Of a stretch of 64,000 bases of DNA, positions 51,696-60,846 are shown piece by piece; the stretch's first letter is position 1; every line of letters starts with the position of its first letter. The stretch is from contig OZ253546.1 of assembly GCA_965262585.1 (NCBI GenBank), forward strand, positions 310,001 to 374,000. Reading direction: 5' to 3'. The notes beneath the pieces are model-generated. The model was not told the DNA's origin and searched no databases. It worked only from the letters and a program-made list of their open reading frames with translations. Source of the DNA: JAHRAW01 sp965262585. Lineage in GTDB: Bacteria; Pseudomonadota; Gammaproteobacteria; Arenicellales; Poriferihabitantaceae. Made by a program: the position numbers and the translations under genes.

Positions 51696-51783
51696 CGTAT
51701 ATACTATTCACTATACACCATGCGGTATTTAATGCCGCCACAGTAACCACGCACAGTAACCACAAAGGCGACCCGACAAAATT

Positions 51784-52644
51784 ATGAAAGAACTTGAACA
51801 AACCATCCTTGAAGCATGGGAACTTCGCAACGAAATCAAACCCCACAACGCAACCGCGCCGGTGCGCGAGGCGGTCAACGACGCTTTGGAACTTCTGGAT
51901 TCCGGGGAGATGCGAGTCGCCGAACCCCCCGCCAAAGAGTCCGGCGAATGGAAGGTCAATCAATGGCTCAAGATGGCGGTGCTACTTTCGTTTCGCATTG
52001 AAGAAAACCGCATCATTCGCGGTGGATTTTCCAGTTACTACGACAAGATCGACCTCAAATTCGCCGACTACACCAGCGAGGATTTCGCCCGAGGTGAGTT
52101 TCGCGTGGTGCCGCCCGCCCATGTTCGCCGAGGCGCGTATATCGCCCCGGATGTCATATTGATGCCAAGTTATGTCAACATCGGCGCGCATGTCGGCCCC
52201 GGCACTATGGTCGACACCTGGGCGACGGTGGGCTCCTGCGCACAGATTGGCGGCAATGTGCACCTGTCCGGGGGAGTCGGTATCGGCGGCGTCCTCGAAC
52301 CCCTGCAAGCAAGCCCCACCATTATCGAAGACGACTGCTTCATCGGTGCTCGCAGCGAGATAGTGGAAGGCGTGCGAGTGGGTAAAGGCGCGGTAATTTC
52401 CATGGGAGTATTCATCGGCCAAAGCACCCGCATCCTCAACCGCGAAACCGGCGAAGTCAGTTACGGAAAAATCCCACCCGGCGCAGTGGTAGTGTCCGGT
52501 TCCATGCCATCCAAAGATCGCTCCCACAGCCTATACTGCGCCGTCATCGTCAAGACCGTAGACGCCAAAACCCGCAGCAAGGTGGGTCTTAATGAACTGC
52601 TGCGTGGGACGCATGAGAACGACGGACATTCGGCTTCGCAATGA
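51784..52644 (+). CDS. dapD: 2,3,4,5-tetrahydropyridine-2,6-dicarboxylate N-succinyltransferase
   Basis: A 286-residue enzyme of the succinylase branch of lysine/diaminopimelate synthesis. N-terminal helical domain (NDALELLDSGEMRVAE) and a left-handed parallel beta-helix of hexapeptide repeats (VILMPSYVNIGAHVGPGTMVDTWATVGSCAQIGGNVHLSGGVGIGGVLEP). Length and motifs match DapD of proteobacteria. Monocistronic, followed by a composite dispersed repeat. Confidence 0.96.
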   Translation: MKELEQTILEAWELRNEIKPHNATAPVREAVNDALELLDSGEMRVAEPPAKESGEWKVNQWLKMAVLLSFRIEENRIIRGGFSSYYDKIDLKFADYTSEDFARGEFRVVPPAHVRRGAYIAPDVILMPSYVNIGAHVGPGTMVDTWATVGSCAQIGGNVHLSGGVGIGGVLEPLQASPTIIEDDCFIGARSEIVEGVRVGKGAVISMGVFIGQSTRILNRETGEVSYGKIPPGAVVVSGSMPSKDRSHSLYCAVIVKTVDAKTRSKVGLNELLRGTHENDGHSASQ

Positions 52645-52738
52645 GCGGCTTACGCCGGACATGTTTTTACTGGATTCCAGTTACGCGGGAATGACGGGTT
52701 ATATTTTTCTTTGTAGGGACAGGTCGCGACTTGTCCTT
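52644..52738. repeat. Composite intergenic repeat after dapD
   Basis: Three modules in a row: GGCTTACGCCGGACAT, TTTTACTGGATTCCAG followed by TTACGCGGGAATGACGGG, and GTAGGGACAGGTCGCGACTTGTCC (52713-52736). The same modules in the same order recur at 56868-56968. The last module has an imperfect palindromic core related to the element at 7461. Confidence 0.65.
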
Positions 52739-52783
52739 TTTAATGCGCGGGAATGGCGGCGGGTGTTGGGTTAATATTGAGAT

Positions 52784-54157
52784 TCATTGCTCCAATATAC
52801 TGAGCGCATCTTCGATTTTTCGTACTGCGATAAGTTCGATGCCGTCGAGTGGTTCGCGGGGGAGATTTGCGCGGGGGATTAGGGCGCGTTCGAAGCCGAG
52901 TTTTTGCGCTTCACGGATTCGCTCAAGCCCTCGCTGTACCGGTCGCAATTCCCCGGAAAGTCCGACCTCGCCGAACACCACCAGATCGCCGCCCACCGGG
53001 CGATTTTTGACGCTGGAGAGGATGGCGATCAACAACGCCAGATCAGCGCCGGTCTCGGATACTCGCACCCCGCCGGCGACGTTGGCGAATACATCGTAAC
53101 CGTTGAGGGAAATTCCGGCGTGGCGGTGGGCTATCGCCAGTAGCATGGCCAGACGATTGTGTTCGAGGCCGACGCACAGGCGGCGCGGATTGGCTAGCGC
53201 GCTTTCGTCTACCAACGCTTGCACTTCCACCAGCAGCGGGCGCGAGCCTTCTTGAGTGGCGAGCACCACGCTGCCGGGGCGGGACGCGCTCTGCTTGCTG
53301 ACAAACATCGCGGATGGATTGGCGACGTCCTTGAGGCCCTGCTCGGTCATGGCAAACACGCCGATTTCGTTGACCGCACCGAAGCGGTTTTTGAATGCGC
53401 GGATCAGGCGAAATGCGCTAGTGCTATCGCCTTCGAAGTACAACACGCTGTCTACCATGTGCTCGAGAATTCGCGGCCCGGCCAGCGCCCCTTCTTTGGT
53501 AACATGGCCCACCAGCACCACGGTGCAGCCGCTTTGCTTGGCGTAGCGCACCAGCCGTGCGGCGCATTCGCGCACTTGGGACACGCCGCCCGGCGCCTGC
53601 GACAACGCGTCGCTATACAAAGTTTGGATGGAATCCGCCACCAGCACCGCCGGCGATTCCCGCTGGGCGGCCTCCAGCAACGCCTCGAGGCGGTTCTCCG
53701 CCATTACCTTGAGATCGCCACTGCGCAATTCCAGTCGTTGCGCCCGCAGCGCCAACTGCTCGGTGGATTCTTCGCCGCTGACATACAACACCGGCAGAGT
53801 GGCGCTGATGGTGGACAGGTATTGCAGCAACAAGGTGGACTTGCCGATGCCGGGGTCGCCGCCGATGAGCACCGTGGAACCGCGCACCAGCCCGCCGCCG
53901 AGCACCCGGTCGAATTCAACGCTACCGCTGGACAGCCGATGGATTGAGGAAACATCAATTTCATCCAACTGCCGGGGCTCGGCGGCGGGCGCGAATCCGC
54001 CGAAGCGGTTCGCCACGGCAGTGCCGCCCGGGACGATTTGCTCGGTCAGGGTATTCCACGCCCCGCAATCGCCGCATTGCCCGGCCCACTTCGGGCTGTG
54101 GGCGCCGCATTCGGTGCAGGAATAACGAGTTTTAGGTTTGGCTATGATTCGCTCCAC
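52784..54157 (-). CDS. radA: DNA repair protein RadA
   Basis: A 457-residue helicase-like recombination factor. The N-terminal zinc finger has C14, C17, C28 and C31 (CTECGAHSPKWAGQCGDCG), the Walker A GGDPGIGKST is at 99-108, and the RadA-specific KNRFG motif is in LIRAFKNRFGAVNEIGVF (about 250). The C-terminal part is Lon-protease-like (ALVDESALANPRRLCVGLE). Follows alr in the usual dnaB-alr-radA order. Confidence 0.97.
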   Translation of the reverse strand: MERIIAKPKTRYSCTECGAHSPKWAGQCGDCGAWNTLTEQIVPGGTAVANRFGGFAPAAEPRQLDEIDVSSIHRLSSGSVEFDRVLGGGLVRGSTVLIGGDPGIGKSTLLLQYLSTISATLPVLYVSGEESTEQLALRAQRLELRSGDLKVMAENRLEALLEAAQRESPAVLVADSIQTLYSDALSQAPGGVSQVRECAARLVRYAKQSGCTVVLVGHVTKEGALAGPRILEHMVDSVLYFEGDSTSAFRLIRAFKNRFGAVNEIGVFAMTEQGLKDVANPSAMFVSKQSASRPGSVVLATQEGSRPLLVEVQALVDESALANPRRLCVGLEHNRLAMLLAIAHRHAGISLNGYDVFANVAGGVRVSETGADLALLIAILSSVKNRPVGGDLVVFGEVGLSGELRPVQRGLERIREAQKLGFERALIPRANLPREPLDGIELIAVRKIEDALSILEQ

Positions 54158-54159
54158 GA

Positions 54160-55269
54160 TTATTTCCTATCATTCACGATTACATCATTCACAATGACTC
54201 GTGCAACCCGGTCGCTGACCTTGCACAACAATTCATAAGAAATGGTTCCCGCCCAGCGCGCCACTTCGTCGACGCTGAGCCCCTCGCCCCACAGCACCAC
54301 CGTTTCCCCGACCGCAGTATGCGGGCGGCGGGATAGATCCACGGTGATCATATCCATCGCCACTCGACCAATCACCGGCACACGCAGGTCGCCGATCAAC
54401 ACTTCCGCCGCCGGGCTCAGCACCCGAGGATAGCCGTCGCCGTAACCAAACCCCACCACACCGATGCGCATCGGCGCCGGGGTAACAAAGGCGCCGCCAT
54501 AACCCACCGGCCGCCCCGCCGCCACTTCTTTGACGGACAGCAGCCGTGCTTCCAAGCGCATCACCGGCCGCAACCCCAGTTCCGTGCCACAACATCCGAG
54601 CAGCGGCGAGCCGCCGTATAGCATGATGCCGGGCCTGACCCAGTGAAAATGGGTGCGCGGCCACTTCATCACCCCGGCGGAATTAGCCAAACTGCGCTCC
54701 GGCGGATACGCATCGGTGCATTGTTTGAAGCACCGCAACTGCTGTTCCGAAGCCGGGTCTTGCGGGTCGTCGGCGTTCGCCAGATGCGACATCAGGCGGA
54801 TGTTTTCGAGTCGTTTATTGCGCCCCAGTCGGGCCATGGCATCGGCCACCTCGTCCGGGGCGATGCCGAGCCGGTTCATGCCGGTATCGATCTTGAGCCA
54901 CAAACTAAGCGGTTCGCCACGATACTGCTCGGCCCATTGTATATGCTGCAAAGTATGCACCACCGGCTGCAGTTGATGGCGTTGGCATATATCCAACGAT
55001 GTCGGACGCTGCAGTTCGGACAACACCACCACCGGCAACGACGGATTGGCGGCGCGGCAGGCAATGCCTTCTTCCAGAGTCGCCACCGCCAGCGCGTCCA
55101 CATGCGCGGCGATCTCGCTGCTGACCAGCCCCATGCCGTGGCCGTAGGCATTGGATTTGAGGACCGCCATCACCCGGCAGCCCGGCGCGAGTTTGCGCAC
55201 CACGGCGAGGTTGTGGCGCAACGCTTCGGCGTCAATCAGCGCCCTGGCGCGCCAGTGTTCGTCATTCAT
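54160..55269 (-). CDS. alr: Alanine racemase
   Basis: A 369-residue PLP enzyme that makes D-alanine for peptidoglycan. The Schiff-base lysine is K38 in MAVLKSNAYGHG. The C-terminal beta domain has VGYGGAFVTPAPMRIGVVGFGYGDGYPR, with the tyrosine of the GYG motif as likely second catalytic base, and VAMDMITVDLS. It is followed after only 2 bases by radA and preceded by dnaB, so the three form an operon. Confidence 0.96.
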   Translation of the reverse strand: MNDEHWRARALIDAEALRHNLAVVRKLAPGCRVMAVLKSNAYGHGMGLVSSEIAAHVDALAVATLEEGIACRAANPSLPVVVLSELQRPTSLDICQRHQLQPVVHTLQHIQWAEQYRGEPLSLWLKIDTGMNRLGIAPDEVADAMARLGRNKRLENIRLMSHLANADDPQDPASEQQLRCFKQCTDAYPPERSLANSAGVMKWPRTHFHWVRPGIMLYGGSPLLGCCGTELGLRPVMRLEARLLSVKEVAAGRPVGYGGAFVTPAPMRIGVVGFGYGDGYPRVLSPAAEVLIGDLRVPVIGRVAMDMITVDLSRRPHTAVGETVVLWGEGLSVDEVARWAGTISYELLCKVSDRVARVIVNDVIVNDRK

Positions 55270-55304
55270 GATGCCGGCAGGATTTTATAGCCAGAACCGG
55301 CGCA

Positions 55305-56681
55305 CTACCCCGGATACTCGTACGAGTCGTGGGCGAGGTCCTCAAAACGGGTGAATTGACCGAGGAAGGCGAGTTTGGCGGTGCCGATGGGGCCGTTGCG
55401 CTGCTTGCCGATGATCACTTCCGCCACGCCCTTTTGCTCGGTGTTTTCGTTATAAACCTCGTCTCGGTAGATAAAGAAAATGACATCGGCGTCTTGTTCG
55501 ATGGCGCCGGATTCGCGCAAGTCGGACATTACCGGGCGTTTGTTGGGGCGCTGCTCGACGCTGCGATTTAACTGCGACAACGCCATCACCGGGACGTCCA
55601 ATTCCTTGGCCAGCATCTTCAGCGAACGGGTAATGCCGGCAATTTCGGTGGCGCGGTTTTCATTGTCTTCGGATGATTCCATCAATTGCAGGTAATCGAC
55701 AATGATCAACCCCAGTTTTTTTTCGTTTTTACGCCACAACCGCCGCGCCCGTGCGCGCAGTTCCAGCGGCGAGATGCCGGTGGAATCATCCACGAAGATC
55801 GGGGCGTTGGTGAGCATCCCGGAAGCCGAAGTCAGGCGCGGCCAGTCGTCATCGCCGAGTCTGCCGGTGCGTAGTTTGTTGGAATCGATGCGCCCCATGG
55901 AAGCCAGCATGCGTATCGCCAGTTGTTCGCCGGGCATCTCCATACTGAACACCGCCACCGGTAATTTTTTTTCCATGGCGGCGTATTCGGCGATATTGAG
56001 GGCGAAGGAAGTCTTGCCCATGGACGGCCGCCCGGCGACCACTACCAGATCGCCACGCTGCAACCCGGAAGTCATTTCATCGATGTCGGTGAATCCGGTG
56101 GGTATGCCGGTCACGGATTCCTTGGACTCGAATAATTCTTCGATGCGGTCTATGGAACGGGTCAGCAGTTTCTGCAATTCGGTGAACCCCTCACGACCAC
56201 CGTCGCTGCCCTCGGAAATTTCCAGCACCCGCTTTTGCGCGTAATCCAACACCTCTCGCGGGGTCTTGCCACGGCGGTTATACGCGCTACCGGATATATC
56301 GTTGGCCACCGCTATCAACTCGCGCAAAATAGCGCGCTCGTGTACGATTCGAGCGTAGGCGAGGATGTTGGCGGTGCCCGGAGTGTTGTTGGCGAGCGTG
56401 CTGATATAAGCAAGGCCCCCGACCTTCTCGAGGTTACCCTGCTTCTCCAGCCATTCCGAAGCGGTGACGATATCCGCCGGGTCGTTGGCACCCTGCAGAC
56501 CTTGAATGGCTTCGAAAATCAGACGATGGTTGTGGTGGTAGAAGTCATCGGCCTTAACCTCGTCGATAACTTCATCCCATTTCCGGTTATCCAGCAGCAA
56601 CCCACCAAGGAGCGATTGCTCCGCCTCCAACGCCTGTGGGGGGAGTTTAGCGGGAGCGGCGATTTCGGCGAGAGCGGTCAA
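55305..56681 (-). CDS. dnaB: Replicative DNA helicase DnaB
   Basis: A 458-residue hexameric helicase. The N-terminal domain has PPQALEAEQSLLGGLLLDNRKWDEV. The RecA-like domain carries Walker A in VAGRPSMGKTSFALN (near residue 220), Walker B in GLIIVDYLQLM and the DNA-binding SQLNRSVEQRPNKRPVMSDLRESGAIEQDADVI. Length normal, no intein. rplI, its common upstream neighbour, is not in the window. Confidence 0.98.
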   Translation of the reverse strand: MTALAEIAAPAKLPPQALEAEQSLLGGLLLDNRKWDEVIDEVKADDFYHHNHRLIFEAIQGLQGANDPADIVTASEWLEKQGNLEKVGGLAYISTLANNTPGTANILAYARIVHERAILRELIAVANDISGSAYNRRGKTPREVLDYAQKRVLEISEGSDGGREGFTELQKLLTRSIDRIEELFESKESVTGIPTGFTDIDEMTSGLQRGDLVVVAGRPSMGKTSFALNIAEYAAMEKKLPVAVFSMEMPGEQLAIRMLASMGRIDSNKLRTGRLGDDDWPRLTSASGMLTNAPIFVDDSTGISPLELRARARRLWRKNEKKLGLIIVDYLQLMESSEDNENRATEIAGITRSLKMLAKELDVPVMALSQLNRSVEQRPNKRPVMSDLRESGAIEQDADVIFFIYRDEVYNENTEQKGVAEVIIGKQRNGPIGTAKLAFLGQFTRFEDLAHDSYEYPG

Positions 56682-56988
56682 TTTGGCGTCAGGTCACGGG
56701 TGCCGTGCAAGCATACCAAGTAGCGGCTTACGCTGCCATATTTATTCTGAATTCCAGTTGCGCGGGGTTGCGCTAGGCGCGGGGGGTTGCGCGCGTCGTT
56801 AGGGGTGGTTTTGTGGGGGACGGGGGGCAAGTGCCGGTTTTTAGTGATGAGCGGGTTGCGCCGCAAAGGAGTGGCTACGCCGCACATTTTTTTACTGGAT
56901 TCCCGCGAAAGCGGGAATCCCGTCGAACAAACCCGGCGTAGCCGGACCTCGTAGAGACAGGTCGCCGTGCTTATTCTTGGGTGAAAAT
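56682..56988. other. Intergenic region between dnaB and the NarL-type regulator, filled with repeats
   Basis: 307 bases with no credible gene. It contains a degenerate element at 56722-56767 (GCGGCTTACGCTGCCATAT... ATTCCAGTTGCGCGGGG) and a composite repeat at 56868-56968. The dnaB promoter must lie close to 56682. Confidence 0.6.
56868..56968. repeat. Composite intergenic repeat with ATTCCCGCGAAAGCGGGAAT palindrome
   Basis: Modules in order: GGCTACGCCGCACAT, TTTTTACTGGATTCCCGCGA followed by AAGCGGGAATCCCGTCG, then GGACCTCGTAGAGACAGGTCG. The inverted repeat GATTCCCGC/GCGGGAATC (56899-56918) is a perfect stem with a 2-4 base loop. It resembles the 20-bp inverted repeats (dRS3-like) dispersed in Neisseria and other proteobacteria. 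Same module order as 52644-52738. Confidence 0.7.
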
Positions 56989-57648
56989 TTATCTTGCGGG
57001 TTTTGTGTTTCGGAATAGGCGTTGTTCGACTGCCATGACGGCTGCTTCGACTCGGGAGTGGACTTTGAGTTTGCGTAGGATCGCTTTTACGTGCAGTTTT
57101 ACTGTGCCGTCGGAGATGTTTAGGTTGCGGGCGATTACTTTATTGCTTTGGCCTTCGGAGAGGTGGCGTAGAATTTCCATCTCTCGGGGGGTTAGTTCGT
57201 TGAACGGGGTTGGTGCTTGCGGTTGTCCGGCGGGGTCGCCGTGTTTTACTAACTCTGCTAGAACCGGGGTTAGGTCGGGGGCGATTACGGTTTTTCCGGC
57301 GGCGATGTCGCGCATTGCTGCTACTAACTGGTCGGGTTCCATGTCCTTGAGCAGATAGCCTTTTGCGCCTTTACGCAGGGCTTCGGCGAGGTCGTTCTGA
57401 TCGCTGCTGGTGGTCAACATCACCACCGGCGCGCGGATTTTTTGGGCTATGAATTGTTCGAGGATTTCCAAGCCGTTGAGGTCGGGCATGCGCAAGTCCA
57501 ACAGCACCACATCCGGGTCGAACTCCACCGCCTGCCGCACGCCGGAACGGCCGTCTCCGGTGGCGATAATTTCGATGTTCCTGCGCTTCAGAAGGCCCAC
57601 TAGGCCCTCGCGAAACAAGGAGTGATCGTCAATCAGGAGTACGCGCAT
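56989..57648 (-). CDS. NarL/FixJ-family response regulator
   Basis: A 219-residue regulator. ATG 57648 (MRVLLIDDHSLFREGL) is the natural start; the frame is open 19 codons further into the kinase gene. Receiver: D7/D8, phosphoacceptor D51 in DVVLLDLRMPDLNG and K101 in GYLLKDMEP. The C-terminal LuxR-type HTH is LTPREMEILRHLSEGQSNKVIARNLNISDGTVKLHVKAILRKLKV. It overlaps the kinase stop by 20 bases, so the two are co-translated. NarL-like, but without evidence for nitrate. Confidence 0.94.
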   Translation of the reverse strand: MRVLLIDDHSLFREGLVGLLKRRNIEIIATGDGRSGVRQAVEFDPDVVLLDLRMPDLNGLEILEQFIAQKIRAPVVMLTTSSDQNDLAEALRKGAKGYLLKDMEPDQLVAAMRDIAAGKTVIAPDLTPVLAELVKHGDPAGQPQAPTPFNELTPREMEILRHLSEGQSNKVIARNLNISDGTVKLHVKAILRKLKVHSRVEAAVMAVEQRLFRNTKPAR

Positions 57649-59101
57649 CGGCTGAGTGGATTGCGTGCGGATGCCGAAAGGATAGCAGAATTCGCGTGCC
57701 TTCACCGGGCTCGCTGTCGATGTGAAACTCGGCGCCGATAGACTTTGCCCGCTGTGCCATTACCGACAGGCCGATGTGTTCTCCGCTGTCGCCGGTATCC
57801 GGCAGTGCCGTTGTGCCTACGCCGTCGTCTTCCACCAGCGCGGTGTATTTTTCATCATCGCGCGCTTCATCTCGGCGTAGCAACACGCGGGCGTTTTTGG
57901 CTTGGCTATGTCGGCGAATGTTGCTGAGTGCTTCTTGAATGATGCGAACAATTTCCAACTGCCACTTTTCCGGGATGTCCACCTCGCCCCATTGTTCTTG
58001 AAAAAATAATGAAATTTCCGTGTCTGAACGAAAGCGCGCAACCGCCGCCTTGATTGCCGGATGCAAGCCGCCGGGATCCATGGGAGCGCGAAAATAACCA
58101 ATCAAACTGCGTAGTTCGGCGTTGGCCTCTTCCACCATGTTTTCGACGTTTTCCAGTTGCTGCCATGCCGCGTGTTCCTCTTGTTGATGCAATAAATCAT
58201 CGAGAATGCGCACTTGAAAACGCAGCCCGGCGATGGTCTGCGCCAGCGAATCGTGCAGTTCATTGGCGATATGGGTGCGTTCCCGCATCCTTGAGAGGCG
58301 CGCCGATTCCTCGTGCAGGTGGATGCCCTCGAGGGCCATGCCGATATTGCGGCCCAGGGTATACAAAAGTTGGCTAAATTCATCGGGCAGCGGAAAGCGA
58401 TCGGCGGCAAACCAGATATGACATTCACCGGCGTTTTTGGGACTCAATCCCAGCGGGATTTTCACGCATTCATGACCGGCGGGATGACCGGCGAGACCGG
58501 AAACATCACCACCCCAGGTTGCCACCCGCATCGGTGTTTGACCATCGCCGGTCAGGCGGTAAAACTCAATGCGCTGCGCCTCCAGCACTTCGGCCATTGG
58601 GCCAAGGGTTCGCTCCAGCAGTTCGTTGGCGGTGGCGTTGTGGCTGAAATCCCCGGAGAGGTCGTGCAGCAGACGCACTATGTGGGTCTGGGTTTTGAGG
58701 CGGACGCTTTGTTCAAGCAGTTCCCGATTCTTTGATTCGGCAAGGGACTGGAGCCATTCGGCCAAGCGGTTGATGTCGTCGGTCAGGGCATACAAACCGC
58801 TGCGGCCTTCCAATCTGGCGGAAAAATCCCCCTGACGAATGCGCGAAGCCCAAACGGCGATGTTGTGAATGGGTTCAACCAACGCCCGGCGATTGAATAT
58901 AACCAGCACCGCCATCAGCCCAACCAGCACTCCGGTGGACAGGAGTTGAAGGATCCATGCGAGTTTCCCGCCGACTTCCTGCTGCCAGATGAACCAGCCG
59001 AGCACCAGATTGCACAGCAGCAATCCGCTCATGCACAACAGTACGGCGTTGACGCGCATGAACGAAGGATGGTTGCGGGTTGGCTTGCGGGATTTCATCA
59101 T
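57629..59101 (-). CDS. NarX-type sensor histidine kinase with a minimal periplasmic loop
   Basis: A 490-residue kinase; ATG 59101 preferred over GTG 59122. TM1 about 17-39 and TM2 about 47-70 are separated by only some eight residues, so there is no periplasmic sensor and no NarX-type P-box. Then a HAMP-like segment (NRRALVEPIHNIAVWASRIRQGDFSARL), a coiled linker, a GAF-like region (about 145-260, with two cysteines in HECVKIPLG and AGECHIWFA), and the HisKA_3 domain with H283 in HIANELHDSLAQTIAGLRFQV and the ATPase part (SNIRRHSQAKNARV, DDGVG, HIGLSVMAQRA). Signal perception is probably cytoplasmic. Confidence 0.92.
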   Translation of the reverse strand: MMKSRKPTRNHPSFMRVNAVLLCMSGLLLCNLVLGWFIWQQEVGGKLAWILQLLSTGVLVGLMAVLVIFNRRALVEPIHNIAVWASRIRQGDFSARLEGRSGLYALTDDINRLAEWLQSLAESKNRELLEQSVRLKTQTHIVRLLHDLSGDFSHNATANELLERTLGPMAEVLEAQRIEFYRLTGDGQTPMRVATWGGDVSGLAGHPAGHECVKIPLGLSPKNAGECHIWFAADRFPLPDEFSQLLYTLGRNIGMALEGIHLHEESARLSRMRERTHIANELHDSLAQTIAGLRFQVRILDDLLHQQEEHAAWQQLENVENMVEEANAELRSLIGYFRAPMDPGGLHPAIKAAVARFRSDTEISLFFQEQWGEVDIPEKWQLEIVRIIQEALSNIRRHSQAKNARVLLRRDEARDDEKYTALVEDDGVGTTALPDTGDSGEHIGLSVMAQRAKSIGAEFHIDSEPGEGTRILLSFRHPHAIHSADARTPD

Positions 59102-59176
59102 TGCTGCGTCGGTGTAAAACACGCGAACGGTGTCGGGACTAGAAATTCATCATATCTGATTGGCGTTGCCATCGGT

Positions 59177-59182
59177 TATAAT
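59177..59182 (+). promoter_or_regulatory. -10 box upstream of hisG
   Basis: TATAAT 47 bases before the hisG ATG, in the 128-base gap between the divergent kinase gene and hisG. No convincing -35 hexamer at 16-18 bases. Confidence 0.4.
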
Positions 59183-59229
59183 CCGGTGCCTTTTTCAGTG
59201 GTGTTAGCGAATCGTCCGGCAGTAAAAAT

Positions 59230-60108
59230 ATGCGTAAAATTCTAAAACTTGGCATCCCCAAAGGCAGTCTGGAAAACGCCACCAGGGAGTTATTTGCTCA
59301 GGCGGGCTGGAACATCGCCACCCGTTCGCGCAATTATTTTCCCTCCATCGACGACCCGGAACTCAGTTGCGCGTTGGTGCGCGCTCAGGAAATGGGCGTT
59401 TATATCGCCAACGGCACCATCGACGCCGGATTGACCGGACAGGACTGGATCGAGGAAACCGGCGCCGAAGTAGAGGTGGTCAGCGACTTGGTATACTCCA
59501 AATCTTCGGATAGTTCGTGCCGCTGGGTGCTGGTCGTCGACCGCAATTCGGACATCCGCTCCATCGAGGACTTGAAAGGCAAGCGCATCGCCACCGAACT
59601 CGTGGGCTTCACCAAACGCTTTCTGGAAGCGCGTGGCATTGACGCAACGGTGAATTTTTCATGGGGCGCCACCGAGGCAAAGGTCGTCGAGGGGCTGGCG
59701 GATGCGGCGGTGGAAATCACCGAAACCGGCAGCACTATTCGCGCCCACGGCTTGCGAATCGTATGCGATTTACTGCATACCCACACGGTTTTTGTCGCCA
59801 ATCCCGATGCGCTGAAAGACCCGTGGAAAAAATCTAAGATCGACAAAATTGCGCTACTGCTCGAAAGCGCGCTGGCGGCCCGCGACAAGGTGCTGTTGAA
59901 AATGAACGTGCCCGCCGAACGGCTGGACGAGGTGGTGAAAAATCTACCCAGTTTGCACGCCCCTACCATCAACCGACTTCACGGCGACGACTGGCTTGCG
60001 CTGGAAACGGTGATTAGTAAGGGCGAGGTGCGAAACATCGTGCCGGTGCTCAAAGCCGCCGGTGCCGAGGGGATTCTTGAGTTCGAGTTGCGGAAGGTGG
60101 TTACTTAA
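59230..60108 (+). CDS. hisG: ATP phosphoribosyltransferase, long form
   Basis: A 292-residue first enzyme of histidine synthesis. KLGIPKGSLENATRELFAQAG and MGVYIANGTIDAGLTGQDWIEETGAEVE are in the catalytic domain; AVEITETGSTIRAHGLRIV is the PRPP-binding region. The C-terminal 75 or so residues (KVLLKMNVPAERLDEVVKNLPSLHAPTI...) form the ACT-like HisG_C domain that binds histidine for feedback inhibition, so no HisZ is needed. No other his gene is nearby, so hisG is detached from a his operon here. Confidence 0.96.
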   Translation: MRKILKLGIPKGSLENATRELFAQAGWNIATRSRNYFPSIDDPELSCALVRAQEMGVYIANGTIDAGLTGQDWIEETGAEVEVVSDLVYSKSSDSSCRWVLVVDRNSDIRSIEDLKGKRIATELVGFTKRFLEARGIDATVNFSWGATEAKVVEGLADAAVEITETGSTIRAHGLRIVCDLLHTHTVFVANPDALKDPWKKSKIDKIALLLESALAARDKVLLKMNVPAERLDEVVKNLPSLHAPTINRLHGDDWLALETVISKGEVRNIVPVLKAAGAEGILEFELRKVVT

Positions 60109-60233
60109 CTCGGTTACCTGAATCGGGCAACCAACGAGGAACTTAACGCCTCAAAGGCACATCGCCCCACCCCGGATGTCGATAAACCGGAGCAGGGAAA
60201 CAAGGGCGGAGCAAAGGCGAAACAGCCCGACAA

Positions 60234-60677
60234 TCAAGGAGAGTTTTTCAGGTACTCCTGGTCGGAAAGTTCCACTGGGCCCAGCGCCCAAGAACCACGG
60301 GTTTTGGCGTGCTGGATGGCGTCTTCGATTTCGTCGACGCTCGAATCCCTGGGGATTTCCAACACTTGACCGGGGAAGATCAAATCCGCATCCTCAATCT
60401 GGTCCAAGTTGGCTTTGTACAGCAACGGCCATTTTTCGGGCAAGTTGAAGACTTCCCAAGTCCCCGATATTCCCCACAGATGATTGCCGGCGACTACCGT
60501 CCATCTGGTTATGGTCTCAGGGACCGATATCGTGGTAGCCGCGGGTGCGGGTGCAGCGGGTTCTGCGGGTTCTGTGGGTTTGCTTTTCGCGCTGACACAA
60601 CCGGTCACCACGGCGGCGGCCAACACAATCGCAGCCAGTTTCAGGTTTGGGTTCACTGAATTAGATAAATTTGACAT
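60234..60677 (-). CDS. LysM-domain lipoprotein
   Basis: A 147-residue lipoprotein with lipobox VVTGC (Cys27), a Pro/Ala/Glu-rich linker and a LysM-like domain (WTVVAGNHLWGISGTWEVFNLPEKWPLLYKANLDQIEDADLIFPGQVLEIP, about 58-110). LysM domains bind peptidoglycan. The Ala/Pro linker lets it reach from the outer or inner membrane to the wall. Convergent with hisG. Specific role unknown. Confidence 0.88.
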   Translation of the reverse strand: MSNLSNSVNPNLKLAAIVLAAAVVTGCVSAKSKPTEPAEPAAPAPAATTISVPETITRWTVVAGNHLWGISGTWEVFNLPEKWPLLYKANLDQIEDADLIFPGQVLEIPRDSSVDEIEDAIQHAKTRGSWALGPVELSDQEYLKNSP

Positions 60678-60846
60678 GCCGGAATCTCTCCAGTTTTATT
60701 GTAACGATTTTGACGACAAAAGGCCGTTTTGTAAACGCCCACTACTCGAGTAGGCGGATTTTACCGGTGCATCCGCCCTGATTGCAAGGGTTATATGGCA
60801 AAATTTCCACACTAATAGCGGCTGATTTGGCTTATTACGAGGATTT

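Noticed and set aside
60742..60777. CTACTCGAGTAG palindrome and GGCGGAT/ATCCGCC inverted repeat between gabD and the LysM gene
   Set aside because: No T-run follows on either strand, so it is not a convincing terminator; the 12-bp palindrome alone is weak evidence for an operator.
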